A stretch of 64,000 nt of DNA from Acidobacteriota bacterium (GTDB taxonomy: Bacteria > Acidobacteriota > Terriglobia > Terriglobales > Acidobacteriaceae). Location: positions 1-64,000 of the forward strand of contig JAJYVU010000008.1 of the NCBI GenBank assembly GCA_021791875.1, given 5' to 3'. Below, one piece after another: positions 1 through 9,221 of the stretch. Numbering within the stretch: the stretch's first letter is position 1; every line of letters begins with the position of its first letter. The position numbers were made by a program, and so were the translations under genes. The notes beneath the pieces were generated by a model, which saw only the letters and a program-made list of their open reading frames with translations, searched no databases and was not told where the DNA came from.

Positions 1-1
1 T

Positions 2-241
2 GCGGTTGTGCTTTCGATGAGCCAGAACGGGCTCGAAGTAAAAGTGATAGATGACGGAGTCGGGGTGCGACAGCAACCACCCTCACCGGACATCGACCGA
101 AAACTGCATGGCGAGGAAGACACCCGCGGCATGGGGATGTTTCTGATTCAGGCTTTGGTGGATGAAGCCGAGTGGTATGTGGGTCCACCGGGAAAAAGCT
201 ACGTACGACTGGTGATCAAGCTTGCCAAGGAGAAGGATTGA
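2..241 (+). CDS. Anti-sigma factor serine/threonine kinase (RsbW/SpoIIAB-like), C-terminal part
   Basis: The reading frame is open to the left edge, so the N-terminal part lies outside the window. The visible part holds two ATP-binding boxes of the GHKL fold: VIDDGVG (G1) and RGMGMFLI (G2). Proteins of this family bind a sigma factor or another target and phosphorylate a STAS-domain antagonist. The stop codon overlaps the start of the STAS gene by one base (TGATG), which fits translational coupling of a kinase/antagonist partner-switching pair. The target of the switch cannot be read from this window. Confidence 0.8.
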   Translation, partial: AVVLSMSQNGLEVKVIDDGVGVRQQPPSPDIDRKLHGEEDTRGMGMFLIQALVDEAEWYVGPPGKSYVRLVIKLAKEKD

Positions 242-600
242 TGCAGGACACGACCAAGATCACGCAGCGAACTGCGACAGCCGCTTCCGGGAGTCCGGTT
301 CGCATTTTCTCCTTTAGCGGAGACATTACATCGACTGCCAAGGATTCCATTCTCAGCGCCTACCGTGAGCTCGACGGTTCCACTTACTACCTGCTGCTCG
401 ACTTCACGGCCGTCGAATACATTAATTCGTCTGGCATTGCGATCATCATCCAGATGCTGCTCGATGCCAGCAAGGCCGGGAACCAGACGGTGGCAATTTT
501 TGGTCTGAGCTCACACTTCAACAAGGTGTTCACGATGGTCGGTATTAACAAATACGCCGCTCTCCATCCCGACGAAGCCGCCGCCATCGCCTCGATTTAG
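241..600 (+). CDS. STAS-domain anti-sigma factor antagonist (SpoIIAA/RsbV-like)
   Basis: This 119-residue single-domain protein matches the size of the SpoIIAA/RsbV family. The conserved INSSG motif lies at residues 61-65; by analogy with SpoIIAA the second serine (Ser64) is the one phosphorylated by the partner kinase. The ATG at 241 was chosen over an upstream in-frame start at 172 because it directly overlaps the stop of the kinase gene and gives the normal family length. In the unphosphorylated state such proteins sequester the anti-sigma kinase and free its target. A hairpin at 753-780 may end the transcript. Confidence 0.85.
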   Translation: MQDTTKITQRTATAASGSPVRIFSFSGDITSTAKDSILSAYRELDGSTYYLLLDFTAVEYINSSGIAIIIQMLLDASKAGNQTVAIFGLSSHFNKVFTMVGINKYAALHPDEAAAIASI

Positions 601-752
601 CAAAATCATCACTCAGGGCCAATCGTGGCCTTGCGATTGAGCCAGCGTGGTGGTCCACGCCTGCCTGTTGCCCCTCCGCACCAAAGAAAGAGATGCTGGC
701 CGCTGACCAGAGCATTTCCGCTATTCCTGTGAACTTTCTGAATTCAATCAAG

Positions 753-780
753 CGCAGCTTTTCTTAACGGAAAAGCTGCG
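753..780. terminator. Hairpin between convergent genes
   Basis: A 10-bp perfect inverted repeat (CGCAGCTTTT / AAAAGCTGCG) with an 8-base loop sits between the STAS gene and the converging mutarotase gene. There is no clear U-tract after either arm, so terminator function is plausible but unproven. Confidence 0.4.
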
Positions 781-819
781 TTGAGATTGTCTCTTCGGTC
801 TATACCAATAGGGGAAATG

Positions 820-1728
820 CTAGAGGCTGGTGCAAGTGATCACAGCGCTCAGCGTGTGAGTTTCTCCGGGAGCTATGTTGACCGCGCAACTGAGTACGTT
901 GCTGGCCTCCAGACAGGCGAAGTGCTGCCACTCGCCGACGCCGAGGTCGGCAATTTTACCGGCGCCTGTTTCCCAGGGGTTCCACGTCACGGTGGATTGC
1001 GAGCCGGATTTCGCGACGCGAATGCGCCGCATGAGGACGGGATCGACGAGGGTCAGATCGGCTGCGGTGTTGAGGTAGGCATTGTCCGTTTCGCTGCTGA
1101 ATCTGAGGTCGCCCAGTTGCTGTTTTTCGCGGTTTCCCTCCCCGTTGTCGAGATAGCGTGCGCCGTCGAGTCCGGTGATGCTGACTTGCCGCACATCGCC
1201 GACGGCGAGATAGCTGTGCAGCGCCTCGGCCACCCTGACCGGCACCGATGCCTCATTGGTGTAGTCGAGTTCCATCCGCAAAGCGGCGCCGAAGGTCGCG
1301 CGCAACCGCAAGGTGAAGTCATACGGCCACCACTGCTTGCCGCTGCTGTCATTCGTGGTGGAAAGCGTGACGCGGACGCCGTCGGCATGAGGTTCGATCG
1401 CGTCCAGATCCCAGGCCTTTGTCCGCACCAGTCCATGTTTGGGGGCCCGGGGATTGTCTTCTTTGGCGCGAAACCATGGCGAGCAGACGGGTACGCCGCC
1501 GCGAATGGCCTCGCCATCAGCCCAGAGCGCGCTGCTGCTCGTAAAGATGACTTCTTCGCCTCCAGCCGGGCGCCAGGACGTGATGTGCGCTCCATGCAGG
1601 TAGATTTCGCCGGTGGCCGCGGGGGCAGTGATACGAACGCACGGCAGGCCGCCGTTGCCCGTGGTGATGTGCGCCAGTCCAGGCAGGCCAAAGCGCGCCT
1701 GTAACGTTTCTGCAGAAAGGCAGGTCAT
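820..1728 (-). CDS. D-hexose-6-phosphate mutarotase (YeaD-like aldose 1-epimerase)
   Basis: The 302-residue product interconverts alpha and beta anomers of hexose 6-phosphates, probably glucose 6-phosphate, in the cytoplasm. Family signatures are LHGAHITSWRP (44-53), the phosphate-side IRGGVP (75-80), His98 in KHGLVR, His171 and Glu274 in ACLEASN; the His/Glu pair matches the catalytic residues of galactose mutarotase-fold enzymes. The IRGGVP motif separates it from free-sugar galM enzymes. It is divergent from the membrane protein at 1828, with 99 bp between them. It stands alone, so its place in a pathway is not shown by context. Confidence 0.88.
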   Translation of the reverse strand: MTCLSAETLQARFGLPGLAHITTGNGGLPCVRITAPAATGEIYLHGAHITSWRPAGGEEVIFTSSSALWADGEAIRGGVPVCSPWFRAKEDNPRAPKHGLVRTKAWDLDAIEPHADGVRVTLSTTNDSSGKQWWPYDFTLRLRATFGAALRMELDYTNEASVPVRVAEALHSYLAVGDVRQVSITGLDGARYLDNGEGNREKQQLGDLRFSSETDNAYLNTAADLTLVDPVLMRRIRVAKSGSQSTVTWNPWETGAGKIADLGVGEWQHFACLEASNVLSCAVNIAPGETHTLSAVITCTSL

Positions 1729-1827
1729 GGAAAAAGTATGCTCCGGCAGGGGAATGTCTGTCTCCAGTGAGAAGGATAGGCGTGATGGAATCTCAATCGC
1801 TAATGCACAGGCTCCCAGCCAGCCCGT

Positions 1828-3372
1828 ATGATGAGACTGCCCACTTTCATGACTGAACCTGTCTCTTCAGAAGCCATCACATCACCTGTTTCGCGGACTC
1901 CTTCGCCGCGGGCCGAGATGACCGCACGCGCCATTGTCATCGCCATTGCTTATTCCGTGATTGGCATCGTCGCAGTTCGCAGCGTGCCGGGGATCGACAT
2001 CGACCAGTGGTGGCATATGAGCGCCGCAAGGTGGATGTTGCATCATCACGCATTCCCGCAGGTGGCCATTTACTCGGGCCTGCATCCGCAGCCTGTGTGG
2101 CACGACTACAGCTGGCTCTACGACCTGATGATGTACAAGCTCTACCGGTCTTTCGGGCTGGCAGGGATTCTGGCTTACATCACGGCGATGGTGCTCGCCA
2201 TTCTGACTGCTCTGCATCGCATTACCGGTCGAGTGCAGGCGGATTTTCTGCCGGCGATGGTGGTGGCCGTTGCGGGAATTTTGAGCATGACGCCGCTGTA
2301 TACGCCGCGATCCTGGCTCTTCTCCATATTATTCTTTGTCATCCAGCTGGATGTGCTGCATCGCGCACGGAGCAGCGGACGGTGGCAGACTCTGCTGTGG
2401 CTGCTGCCGCTCTACGCGCTGTGGGCCAATATCCACATCCAGTTCATGGATGGGCTGGTGGTGCTGGGTGCGACGGCCTGTGAGCCGTTGTTCATGCGCC
2501 TTTGGCCGTGGCCGGAGAAGCCGCCGCTGCCGGCAGGCAAATTGTTTGCTATTCTTGGCGGCTGCATCGGGGCGACATGGATCAATCCCTACGGATGGAG
2601 CTTGTATTTTTCCGCCTACAAGCTGGTTTCTGAGCGCGTGGTCTTCAATCACGTAGAGGAACTGCTGGCTATCCCCTTCCGCATCTGGGAGAACTATCTC
2701 TTTCTGGCCCTGGTTGTGGCCGCGGCAGTCGCGCTTGCCCGGCGACAGAAGCCCGACCTGTGGCGATGGATGCTGTTTGCCGGAGGGCTGATTATCTCCT
2801 TCCGTTCGGGGCGGGATATCTGGTTTTTGACGGCCATTGCGGTCATGATTCTGGCCGAGGGGCTGTCTTCCAAGGCTGTCTCCGCGCCGCTGCGCCCGCT
2901 GCCGAAACTGGCTCGTCCGGTCATCGCGGTGGTGGTGATCCTGGTTACGTTTGCCTCCGCGCGGGTGATGGGCATCGACAAGACCTACCTCAAGAAATAC
3001 GAGTACCTGGCTATGCCGGTGAGGGCCGTGGATGCGGTGATGGAGAAGGGCTACCCCGGTCCGATTTTCAATAACTACGAATGGGGTGGATATCTGATCT
3101 GGCGGATGCGGAAGCCGGTGTCGATTGATGGCAGGGCGGCCGTGTATGGCGGGGAACGCTTCAAGCGAACCCTTGACACCTGGATGGGCGAGCCAGTCTG
3201 GACCAGCAACCCACAGCTGAAGGCAGCCAACCTGGTGATTGGCCCAGTGAACGATGCGCTGACGCAGTTATTGCGAGAGGATCCGGATTTCCGGATGGTC
3301 TACCGGGACAAGGTTGCAGCGGTGTTTGTACGGAATACGACCGCTAAGGCCGCTCAGGCAAAGAAGAACTGA
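1828..3372 (+). CDS. Polytopic membrane protein, GT-C-like, function unknown
   Basis: The 514-residue protein has about ten hydrophobic segments from about residue 37 to 385, followed by a soluble C-terminal region of roughly 130 residues. The first loop contains PGIDIDQWWHMSAARWML and a following HDYSWLYD, an acidic-rich first loop like that of GT-C membrane glycosyltransferases, and WANIHIQF occurs near residue 200. This pattern is common among uncharacterised acidobacterial membrane proteins. A polyprenyl-phosphate-sugar-dependent transferase role is inferred only. Two in-frame ATGs lie at 1828 and 1831 and a third at 1849, so the start is uncertain. The next gene, nagA, converges on it. 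Confidence 0.6.
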   Translation: MMRLPTFMTEPVSSEAITSPVSRTPSPRAEMTARAIVIAIAYSVIGIVAVRSVPGIDIDQWWHMSAARWMLHHHAFPQVAIYSGLHPQPVWHDYSWLYDLMMYKLYRSFGLAGILAYITAMVLAILTALHRITGRVQADFLPAMVVAVAGILSMTPLYTPRSWLFSILFFVIQLDVLHRARSSGRWQTLLWLLPLYALWANIHIQFMDGLVVLGATACEPLFMRLWPWPEKPPLPAGKLFAILGGCIGATWINPYGWSLYFSAYKLVSERVVFNHVEELLAIPFRIWENYLFLALVVAAAVALARRQKPDLWRWMLFAGGLIISFRSGRDIWFLTAIAVMILAEGLSSKAVSAPLRPLPKLARPVIAVVVILVTFASARVMGIDKTYLKKYEYLAMPVRAVDAVMEKGYPGPIFNNYEWGGYLIWRMRKPVSIDGRAAVYGGERFKRTLDTWMGEPVWTSNPQLKAANLVIGPVNDALTQLLREDPDFRMVYRDKVAAVFVRNTTAKAAQAKKN

Positions 3373-3414
3373 GCCGTCGCTCTCGGTTGTTCTCGGAAGA
3401 AGAACGGGGCGGAT

Positions 3415-4572
3415 TTACGCGGCGATTTGCGGTGCTCCGCGCAGGAAGGTCTGGATAACCGTCCGCTCAGGGGAGAGGATTACAAAATCCGCGCTTCGGC
3501 CTGCGGCGATGTCGCCGATCTTATCGTCAAGGCCAAGCATGCGCGCCGGGTTGCGAGTGGCCAGGGGCATCACCTCGGCGAGCGCGGCTCCCGTAAATGC
3601 AGCGAAGTTGCGCAGGCCGGTGTCCAGCGTGAGTGTGCTGCCGGCCAGGGTGTTTTCTTCAATCAGGCAGACGCCGCCCTCGACGCGGACATCCAGTTCG
3701 CCCAGCTTGTAGGGGCCATCGGGCATGCCGGCGGCGCTCATGGCGTCGGTGATCAGGATGCCACGCTCGCGCCCTTTCATTTTCCAGTAGATGCGGACCG
3801 CGGTTGGCTCGACGTGCAGGCCGTCGCAGATCAGCTCGGCGAAGAGGCCGTCGTTGGTGAGCACCTCGCCGACGAGTCCCGGTTCGCGGTGATCGAAGGT
3901 GCGCATGGCGTTGAAGGTATGCGTGGCAGAGGCAGCGCCGAGTTGCACGCCCTTTCTGGCTTCGGCGAGGGTTGCGTTGCTGTGCCCCAGGCTCACGCGG
4001 ATACCCAGCTCGACGGCCCGCGCGATGGTTTCATCGGCTCCGGGCAGTTCGGGCGCAATGGTGAGCAACCGTACCTGGCCCTCGGCAGCCTGCCACATTT
4101 GGTTGAGCAGCTTGACGGAGGGTTTCTGCAGCAGTCGTTCCGGGTGGGCGCCGCGCTTGTGCGGCGAAAGGAATGGGCCCTCCAGATGGATGCCGACAGG
4201 CTGAGCGCCGAGCTGGGGGCGGCGCATTTCCAGAGCCAGCCCCTCCAGCGAGCGCAGGGTCATGTCCATGTCTGCAGAGACGGTGGTCGCCAGGTAAGCT
4301 CCGACGCCATGGCGGGCGAGGAAGCCGCCAATCGTTGCCAGTGCCTGCGGCGTGGCTTCCATGATGTCGTGCCCGGCGCTGCCATGAATATGAACGTCAA
4401 AGAGCGCGGGCAGGATGGTTGCTCCGGGAAAGTCGAGCACCTCGCCGTTGGGCAGAGACGCTGCGTCGGCCTGGCCAATTTCTGTTACTGCGCCATCTTC
4501 CACAACGACAAACGGATCTTCGATGGCTCGCTGTGCCGTCAACAATTGTGCTGCTCTCACTACCGTCCGCAT
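3415..4572 (-). CDS. nagA: N-acetylglucosamine-6-phosphate deacetylase
   Basis: The 385-residue amidohydrolase removes acetate from GlcNAc 6-phosphate to give glucosamine 6-phosphate, feeding amino-sugar breakdown or peptidoglycan recycling. Seen motifs are HIHG (61-64), the HLEGPFLSPHKRGAH block (129-143, metal ligand Glu131), His197 in SLGHSNA, His218, His253 in DGLHVEP and catalytic Asp276 in LITDAMSA. Length fits the family. It is divergent from the endonuclease IV gene at 4710. No nagB or transport gene lies nearby, so a dedicated nag operon is not present here. Confidence 0.93.
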   Translation of the reverse strand: MRTVVRAAQLLTAQRAIEDPFVVVEDGAVTEIGQADAASLPNGEVLDFPGATILPALFDVHIHGSAGHDIMEATPQALATIGGFLARHGVGAYLATTVSADMDMTLRSLEGLALEMRRPQLGAQPVGIHLEGPFLSPHKRGAHPERLLQKPSVKLLNQMWQAAEGQVRLLTIAPELPGADETIARAVELGIRVSLGHSNATLAEARKGVQLGAASATHTFNAMRTFDHREPGLVGEVLTNDGLFAELICDGLHVEPTAVRIYWKMKGRERGILITDAMSAAGMPDGPYKLGELDVRVEGGVCLIEENTLAGSTLTLDTGLRNFAAFTGAALAEVMPLATRNPARMLGLDDKIGDIAAGRSADFVILSPERTVIQTFLRGAPQIAA

Positions 4573-4709
4573 AACACTCTGACTCTACACTGTTACAGCG
4601 TGTTTCATATAGAGTTCTGCAGACGATTGATTTCGCGGGTCGGGCGCGTTGGCGCGTTCCATGCAATTCATCCCCGGCAGGCGGGCGGTTTTGAAGCACG
4701 TTCCAAGGA

Positions 4710-5570
4710 ATGACTGTGCGCAGAATTGGTATTCATCTTTCGACCACGGGCGGCTATTACAAGGCCGCTGAGCGCGCCCATGAAATCGGCGCAAACACCG
4801 TTCAGATTTTTTCTTCCAGCCCGCGCATGTGGCGCTCGCCCAGCGTGAAGCCGGAAGATGCCGCAAAACTGAAGGAAACATGCCGCAAATACGATTGCGA
4901 GCCGGTGGTGATTCACGTCAGCTACCTGGTGAACGTGTGCAGCCAGTCGGAGGACGTTCGCGCCAAATCCGTAGTTGCGTTTCGCGGCGAAGTGGAACGC
5001 GCCCTCGCACTTGGTGCGCGCTACCTGGTCCTGCATCCCGGTTCGTGGAAGGGAATGACGCGCGATGAGGGGCTTGCGCTGGCGGCGGAATCCATCGCAA
5101 AAGCCACGGAAGGCATCGATTTTTCCGGCAAGGACTTCCAAATCTTGATTGAAAACACCGCTGGAGCCGAGTTTTCCCTGGGCGGCAGCTTCGAGCAGGT
5201 GGGCGAGCTGGTGGCGCGGCTCAGGCCGGTTGTGCCAGTGGGCGTGTGCCTCGACACCTGCCACTGCCACGTGGCGGGCTACGACATTGTCAGCTCCGAA
5301 GGCTATGAGGAGACGGTGGCGCTGATCCAGAAAACCATCGGACTGGAAACGGTGCGGGTGTGGCACATGAACGACGCCAAGGCGCCGCGCGGGTCGAAGC
5401 TGGACCGGCACGAGCATATCGGTGAGGGAACCATCGGCGCCGAGCCGTTCCGGCGGCTGCTTCACGACGCCCGCTTTGCCCACTGCGCCTTCATTGCGGA
5501 AACACCGCTCGATGAGGAGGCGGATGACGCGCGCAATGTGGCGGCGCTGCGGGGGCTCGCCGCAGGCTGA
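4710..5570 (+). CDS. nfo: Endonuclease IV (AP endonuclease, deoxyribonuclease IV)
   Basis: The 286-residue TIM-barrel enzyme cleaves DNA 5' of abasic sites in base-excision repair. All nine expected trinuclear-zinc ligands can be placed: His69, His109, Glu148, Asp182, His185, His219, Asp232, His234 and Glu264, in motifs such as VLHPGSW, LIENTAG, CLDTCHCH and DRHEHIG. Length matches the family. The gene is followed 51 bp later by leuS on the same strand. The ATG at 4710 gives the usual N-terminus starting shortly before the first beta strand (RIGIHLS). Confidence 0.95.
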   Translation: MTVRRIGIHLSTTGGYYKAAERAHEIGANTVQIFSSSPRMWRSPSVKPEDAAKLKETCRKYDCEPVVIHVSYLVNVCSQSEDVRAKSVVAFRGEVERALALGARYLVLHPGSWKGMTRDEGLALAAESIAKATEGIDFSGKDFQILIENTAGAEFSLGGSFEQVGELVARLRPVVPVGVCLDTCHCHVAGYDIVSSEGYEETVALIQKTIGLETVRVWHMNDAKAPRGSKLDRHEHIGEGTIGAEPFRRLLHDARFAHCAFIAETPLDEEADDARNVAALRGLAAG

Positions 5571-5621
5571 AACGGGGGGAGTTGAGGGGATTTTCGGCTG
5601 GCCGCGAAGTTACAATCAAAG

Positions 5622-8282
5622 ATGACTATGGCTAAAGACAAGACCGAGAAAGCGGCCTCCACGGCGCCGACGGACGCTTCTCCGACATCGAACTTCGAGA
5701 CCCGTTACAACCCGGGTGAGATTGAGCCGCGCTGGCAGCAGCGCTGGGCTTCGCAGCCCGATCTTTACGCTGCCGAACCGGCGACCAGCCGCAAACCCAA
5801 GTACTACGTGCTGGAGATGCTGCCGTATCCGTCTGGCCAGCTGCACATGGGCCACGTGCGCAACTACGCCATTGGCGACGCGCTCGCCCGCTACATGTGG
5901 ATGCAGGGCTACAACGTGCTGCACCCGATGGGCTGGGACGCATTCGGTCTGCCGGCTGAGAACGCGGCGCTGAAGAACAATACACCGCCGCGCGAGTGGA
6001 CGCTCTCAAACATCGCCGCCATGCACAAGCAGATGGACCGGCTTGGGCTGAGCTACGACTGGCGCAACGAGGTGACCACCTGCCTGCCCGAGTATTATCG
6101 CTGGAACCAGTGGTTCTTTTTGCGCATGTATGAGCGCGGCCTTGCCTACCGCAAGCAGAGCAAGGTGAACTGGTGCCCGCAGTGCGCGACAGTGCTGGCG
6201 AATGAGCAGGTAGTGGACGGCTGCTGCTGGCGGCATGAAGATCAGCCGGTGGAGCAGCGCGACCTGGAGCAGTGGTTTTTGCGCACGACGAACTATGCGC
6301 AGGAATTGCTGGATGGCCTGGACGAACTGGAAGGCTGGCCCGAAAAGGTGCGCACCATGCAGCGCAACTGGATCGGCCGCAGTGAAGGCGCCGAGGTCGA
6401 GTTTGCTGTGGAGGACAGCGCGTCGGTTCCTGAAGATGAGCTGCACCAGCGCCACGCCGGGACGGCTATTCTGCCAGTGCGTGAGGATGTAAAAGCCGGT
6501 CCACACAAGATTCGCGTATTTACCACCCGCATTGATACGATTTACGGCGCCACGAGCCTGCAGCTTGCACCCGAGCATGCGCTGGTGAAGGAGTTCTGCG
6601 CAAGCGACGAGAAGCTTGCGAAAGAAGTGGACGCACTGCTGGAACAGCAGCGTAGTGCCAAGGAAACCGGCGACGTGGGCGGAATTGAGAAACATGGTGT
6701 CTTCACCGGCCACTACGCGATCAATCCATTCAACGGCGAGCGGTTGCCCATCTGGGTCGGCAACTACATCCTGGCGGACTACGGCACGGGCGCGATCATG
6801 TCAGTGCCTGCGCACGATGAGCGCGACTACGAATTCGCCAGGAAGTACGGGTTGGAGATACGGATCGTCATCCTGCCGCGGCGCCCGGAAGATCCGGCGC
6901 CGGATGGCGAGCCGGACGAGCCGATTCTGCCTTTTACTGACGAGCAGAGCATCCTGATCAACTCCGGCGAATTTGACATGCTCGGCTGCGAAGAAGCGCA
7001 GCACAAAATGGCCGAGTACGCCGAGCAGCATGGCTTTGGCAAGGCGCAGGTGACGTATCGGCTTAAGGATTGGGGCATCAGCCGCCAGCGCTACTGGGGC
7101 ACGCCCATTCCGATGCTGTACTGCGAAAAAGATGGTATCGTGCCGGTTCCGGATGACCAGTTGCCCGTGCTGTTGCCCGGGAACGTGGAAATTACGCAGC
7201 AGGGCGGGTCGCCGCTGGCGAAGCTGAAAGAATTTGTAACTGCTACGTGCCCAAAATGCGGCGGACCCGCGCGGCGCGAGACGGATACGATGGACACCTT
7301 CGTCGATTCGTCGTGGTATTTCTACCGCTATACGAGCGCACGAAACGACAAGGCTCCATTTGATACCGATACGGTTGCGTACTGGTTTCCGATCGACCAG
7401 TACATCGGCGGCGTGGAGCACGCCATCCTGCATTTGATCTATTCGCGCTTCTGGACGAAGGTGATGCGCGACCTGGGCCTGGTGAAAAATGACGAGCCGG
7501 CGCAGCGGCTGTTTACGCAGGGCATGGTGATCAAGAACGGCGCCAAGATGTCGAAGTCGAAGGGCAATGTGGTGTCGCCCGAAGACATGATTTCGCGCTA
7601 CGGCGCCGACGCCACGCGCATGTATGCGCTGTTTGCCGCGCCGCCCGATCGCGACCTGGACTGGCAGGAAGACGGCGTGGCCGGAGTCAGCCGCTTTCTC
7701 TCGCGTGTGTACCGGGTGGTGATGCGGTATGTCGAGCGTGCCAGAGCCGCCAGCGGCAAGGTGGAAGCAAGGACCGCCGCAGAGCAGGCGCTGCTGCGCA
7801 AGCTGCACCAGACGGTTCGAAAGATCACGGAAGATTTTGGCGGGCGCTGGCATTTCAACACCTGCATTGCCGCCATCATGGAACTGGTGAACGCCATCAC
7901 CGGTGCAGAAGGAGCCATTCAGAGCGGGGAAGTTTCCGATGCCGTTGTCGCCGACCTGATGAAGAATCTCGTGCTGTTGCTGCAGCCTTTCGCGCCATAT
8001 CTGGCGTGTGAGCTGTGGGAGCAGCTGGGAGAGCCGGACAACCTGTTGCGCGCCGCATGGCCGAAGTTTGACGAGGGGCTTGCGCGCGAAGATGAGATCG
8101 AGATTCCCGTGCAGGTGAACGGCAAGCTGCGCTCCGTGATTCGCGTGGCTGCCGGCGCCGGGGAAGAAGCGCTGCGCGATGCAGCGATGGCGGATGAAAA
8201 AGTAACCGCATCGATTACAGGAAAACAGGTGATCAAGGTCATCATTGTTCCGGCCAAGCTGGTGAATCTTGTGGTGCGCTAA
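5622..8282 (+). CDS. leuS: Leucyl-tRNA synthetase
   Basis: The 886-residue class I synthetase charges tRNA-Leu. The HIGH-type motif is HMGH at 75-78, after PYPSGQL, and the KMSKS motif lies at about 642-646 followed by [12 protein letters not shown]1 editing domain fills the middle, with the TTRIDT and [15 protein letters not shown] editing motifs. A C-terminal anticodon-binding domain ends in a ubiquitin-like tail. Length is typical for bacteria; an extra Ala/Thr-rich tail of about 25 residues precedes the core. ATGs at 5622 and 5628 are both possible starts. The stop is 9 bp before the next membrane-protein gene. Confidence 0.97.
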   Translation: MTMAKDKTEKAASTAPTDASPTSNFETRYNPGEIEPRWQQRWASQPDLYAAEPATSRKPKYYVLEMLPYPSGQLHMGHVRNYAIGDALARYMWMQGYNVLHPMGWDAFGLPAENAALKNNTPPREWTLSNIAAMHKQMDRLGLSYDWRNEVTTCLPEYYRWNQWFFLRMYERGLAYRKQSKVNWCPQCATVLANEQVVDGCCWRHEDQPVEQRDLEQWFLRTTNYAQELLDGLDELEGWPEKVRTMQRNWIGRSEGAEVEFAVEDSASVPEDELHQRHAGTAILPVREDVKAGPHKIRVFTTRIDTIYGATSLQLAPEHALVKEFCASDEKLAKEVDALLEQQRSAKETGDVGGIEKHGVFTGHYAINPFNGERLPIWVGNYILADYGTGAIMSVPAHDERDYEFARKYGLEIRIVILPRRPEDPAPDGEPDEPILPFTDEQSILINSGEFDMLGCEEAQHKMAEYAEQHGFGKAQVTYRLKDWGISRQRYWGTPIPMLYCEKDGIVPVPDDQLPVLLPGNVEITQQGGSPLAKLKEFVTATCPKCGGPARRETDTMDTFVDSSWYFYRYTSARNDKAPFDTDTVAYWFPIDQYIGGVEHAILHLIYSRFWTKVMRDLGLVKNDEPAQRLFTQGMVIKNGAKMSKSKGNVVSPEDMISRYGADATRMYALFAAPPDRDLDWQEDGVAGVSRFLSRVYRVVMRYVERARAASGKVEARTAAEQALLRKLHQTVRKITEDFGGRWHFNTCIAAIMELVNAITGAEGAIQSGEVSDAVVADLMKNLVLLLQPFAPYLACELWEQLGEPDNLLRAAWPKFDEGLAREDEIEIPVQVNGKLRSVIRVAAGAGEEALRDAAMADEKVTASITGKQVIKVIIVPAKLVNLVVR

Positions 8283-8291
8283 GGGACTGTT

Positions 8292-9203
8292 ATGAACAGG
8301 CACGGCGCGGCGTCCTTTGCCGAGGTGGTAGCGCTGTGCTGGCGCCGTCCCGGCCTGCTGGCGAGCGAGCTGGCCTGGCGATGGATCTACGGCATTCCGG
8401 CGCTGGCGGCCGTCGCGGTTGCGTGTTATCACATCTATCAACTCACCTCGGGCACATTGCAGGCTGCCGGTGTGGGGCAGATCTCGTTTGGAGATCCATA
8501 CCGGAGCGCAGCGATCGTCGCCGTTGTGGCGCAGATTCTTCGTCCTGTACTGAGGGAGATCGCCTTGTGGCTTTTGCCCGTGCTTGGGATTGGATGGGCG
8601 ATTGCCGCGGGGGTTGGCCGCAATATTGTCTTCCGCTGCTATGCGCCCGGGTTGCCATGGCGGCCGGCGGCGCTGACCTGCGTGCAGGCAATTCGGGTGA
8701 TCGGGCTGGCCGTTACGTTGGCCCTGTGGTGGGGCAGCATGCGCTGGTCCGCGGCGGTTTCCACCGTGGCGGGCGTGCCGAATCTGCTGGTTTATTTTGG
8801 GCTGGTAGCGATATTCACCCTTGGCTTTCTGGTGATCTGGTCGCTTTTCAGCTGGGTGTTTTCGATTGCACCGCTCTTCCTGCTGGTGGAAGGGAAAAGC
8901 CTTGCCTTGAGCCTGCGGAGGAGTTTCTGGCCTGGCTCAGCAACCGGCCGGCTAGTGGGCGTCAACCTCGCAGTAGCGCTGATCCGGTTCGGGCTGGCCG
9001 TGTTTGCTACTGTCTTGAGCCTTTTGCCGCTGGCGTTCGTCTCCTCGGCGCAAAGCCTGGCGCCGTACCTGTGGCTGGGGGCGGTCACGGTGCTTTACAT
9101 GGTCGTCTCGGGCTTCTTTCAGGTGGTGCGGCTGGCCGCTTTTGTCGAGTTCTGGAAGCCGGCCCAAGTCCTGCAGGATCCGGCGTCTCCGCCTTTGACA
9201 TAA
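8292..9203 (+). CDS. Membrane protein of unknown function between leuS and guaA
   Basis: The 303-residue protein has about five or six hydrophobic segments (for example around residues 37-53, 90-112, 138-150, 163-195, 223-245 and 260-280) and no motif I recognise. It starts 9 bp after leuS and ends 18 bp before guaA, so the three are probably co-transcribed. Segment spacing and lack of charged catalytic motifs suggest an integral inner-membrane protein without an obvious enzyme domain. Confidence 0.6.
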   Translation: MNRHGAASFAEVVALCWRRPGLLASELAWRWIYGIPALAAVAVACYHIYQLTSGTLQAAGVGQISFGDPYRSAAIVAVVAQILRPVLREIALWLLPVLGIGWAIAAGVGRNIVFRCYAPGLPWRPAALTCVQAIRVIGLAVTLALWWGSMRWSAAVSTVAGVPNLLVYFGLVAIFTLGFLVIWSLFSWVFSIAPLFLLVEGKSLALSLRRSFWPGSATGRLVGVNLAVALIRFGLAVFATVLSLLPLAFVSSAQSLAPYLWLGAVTVLYMVVSGFFQVVRLAAFVEFWKPAQVLQDPASPPLT

Positions 9204-9221
9204 ACACGTAAACTAGATTTC

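Noticed and set aside
781-1704. Long plus-strand frame opposite the mutarotase gene
   Set aside because: It is antisense to a gene with clear catalytic motifs and has no recognisable domain; such frames are common in GC-rich DNA.
3427-4713. 428-residue plus-strand frame opposite nagA
   Set aside because: Antisense to nagA, whose full set of metal ligands shows the coding strand; no domain seen.
6801-8441. 546-residue minus-strand frame within leuS
   Set aside because: Shadow of leuS; composition (His/Arg/Gln-rich) is that of an antisense translation.
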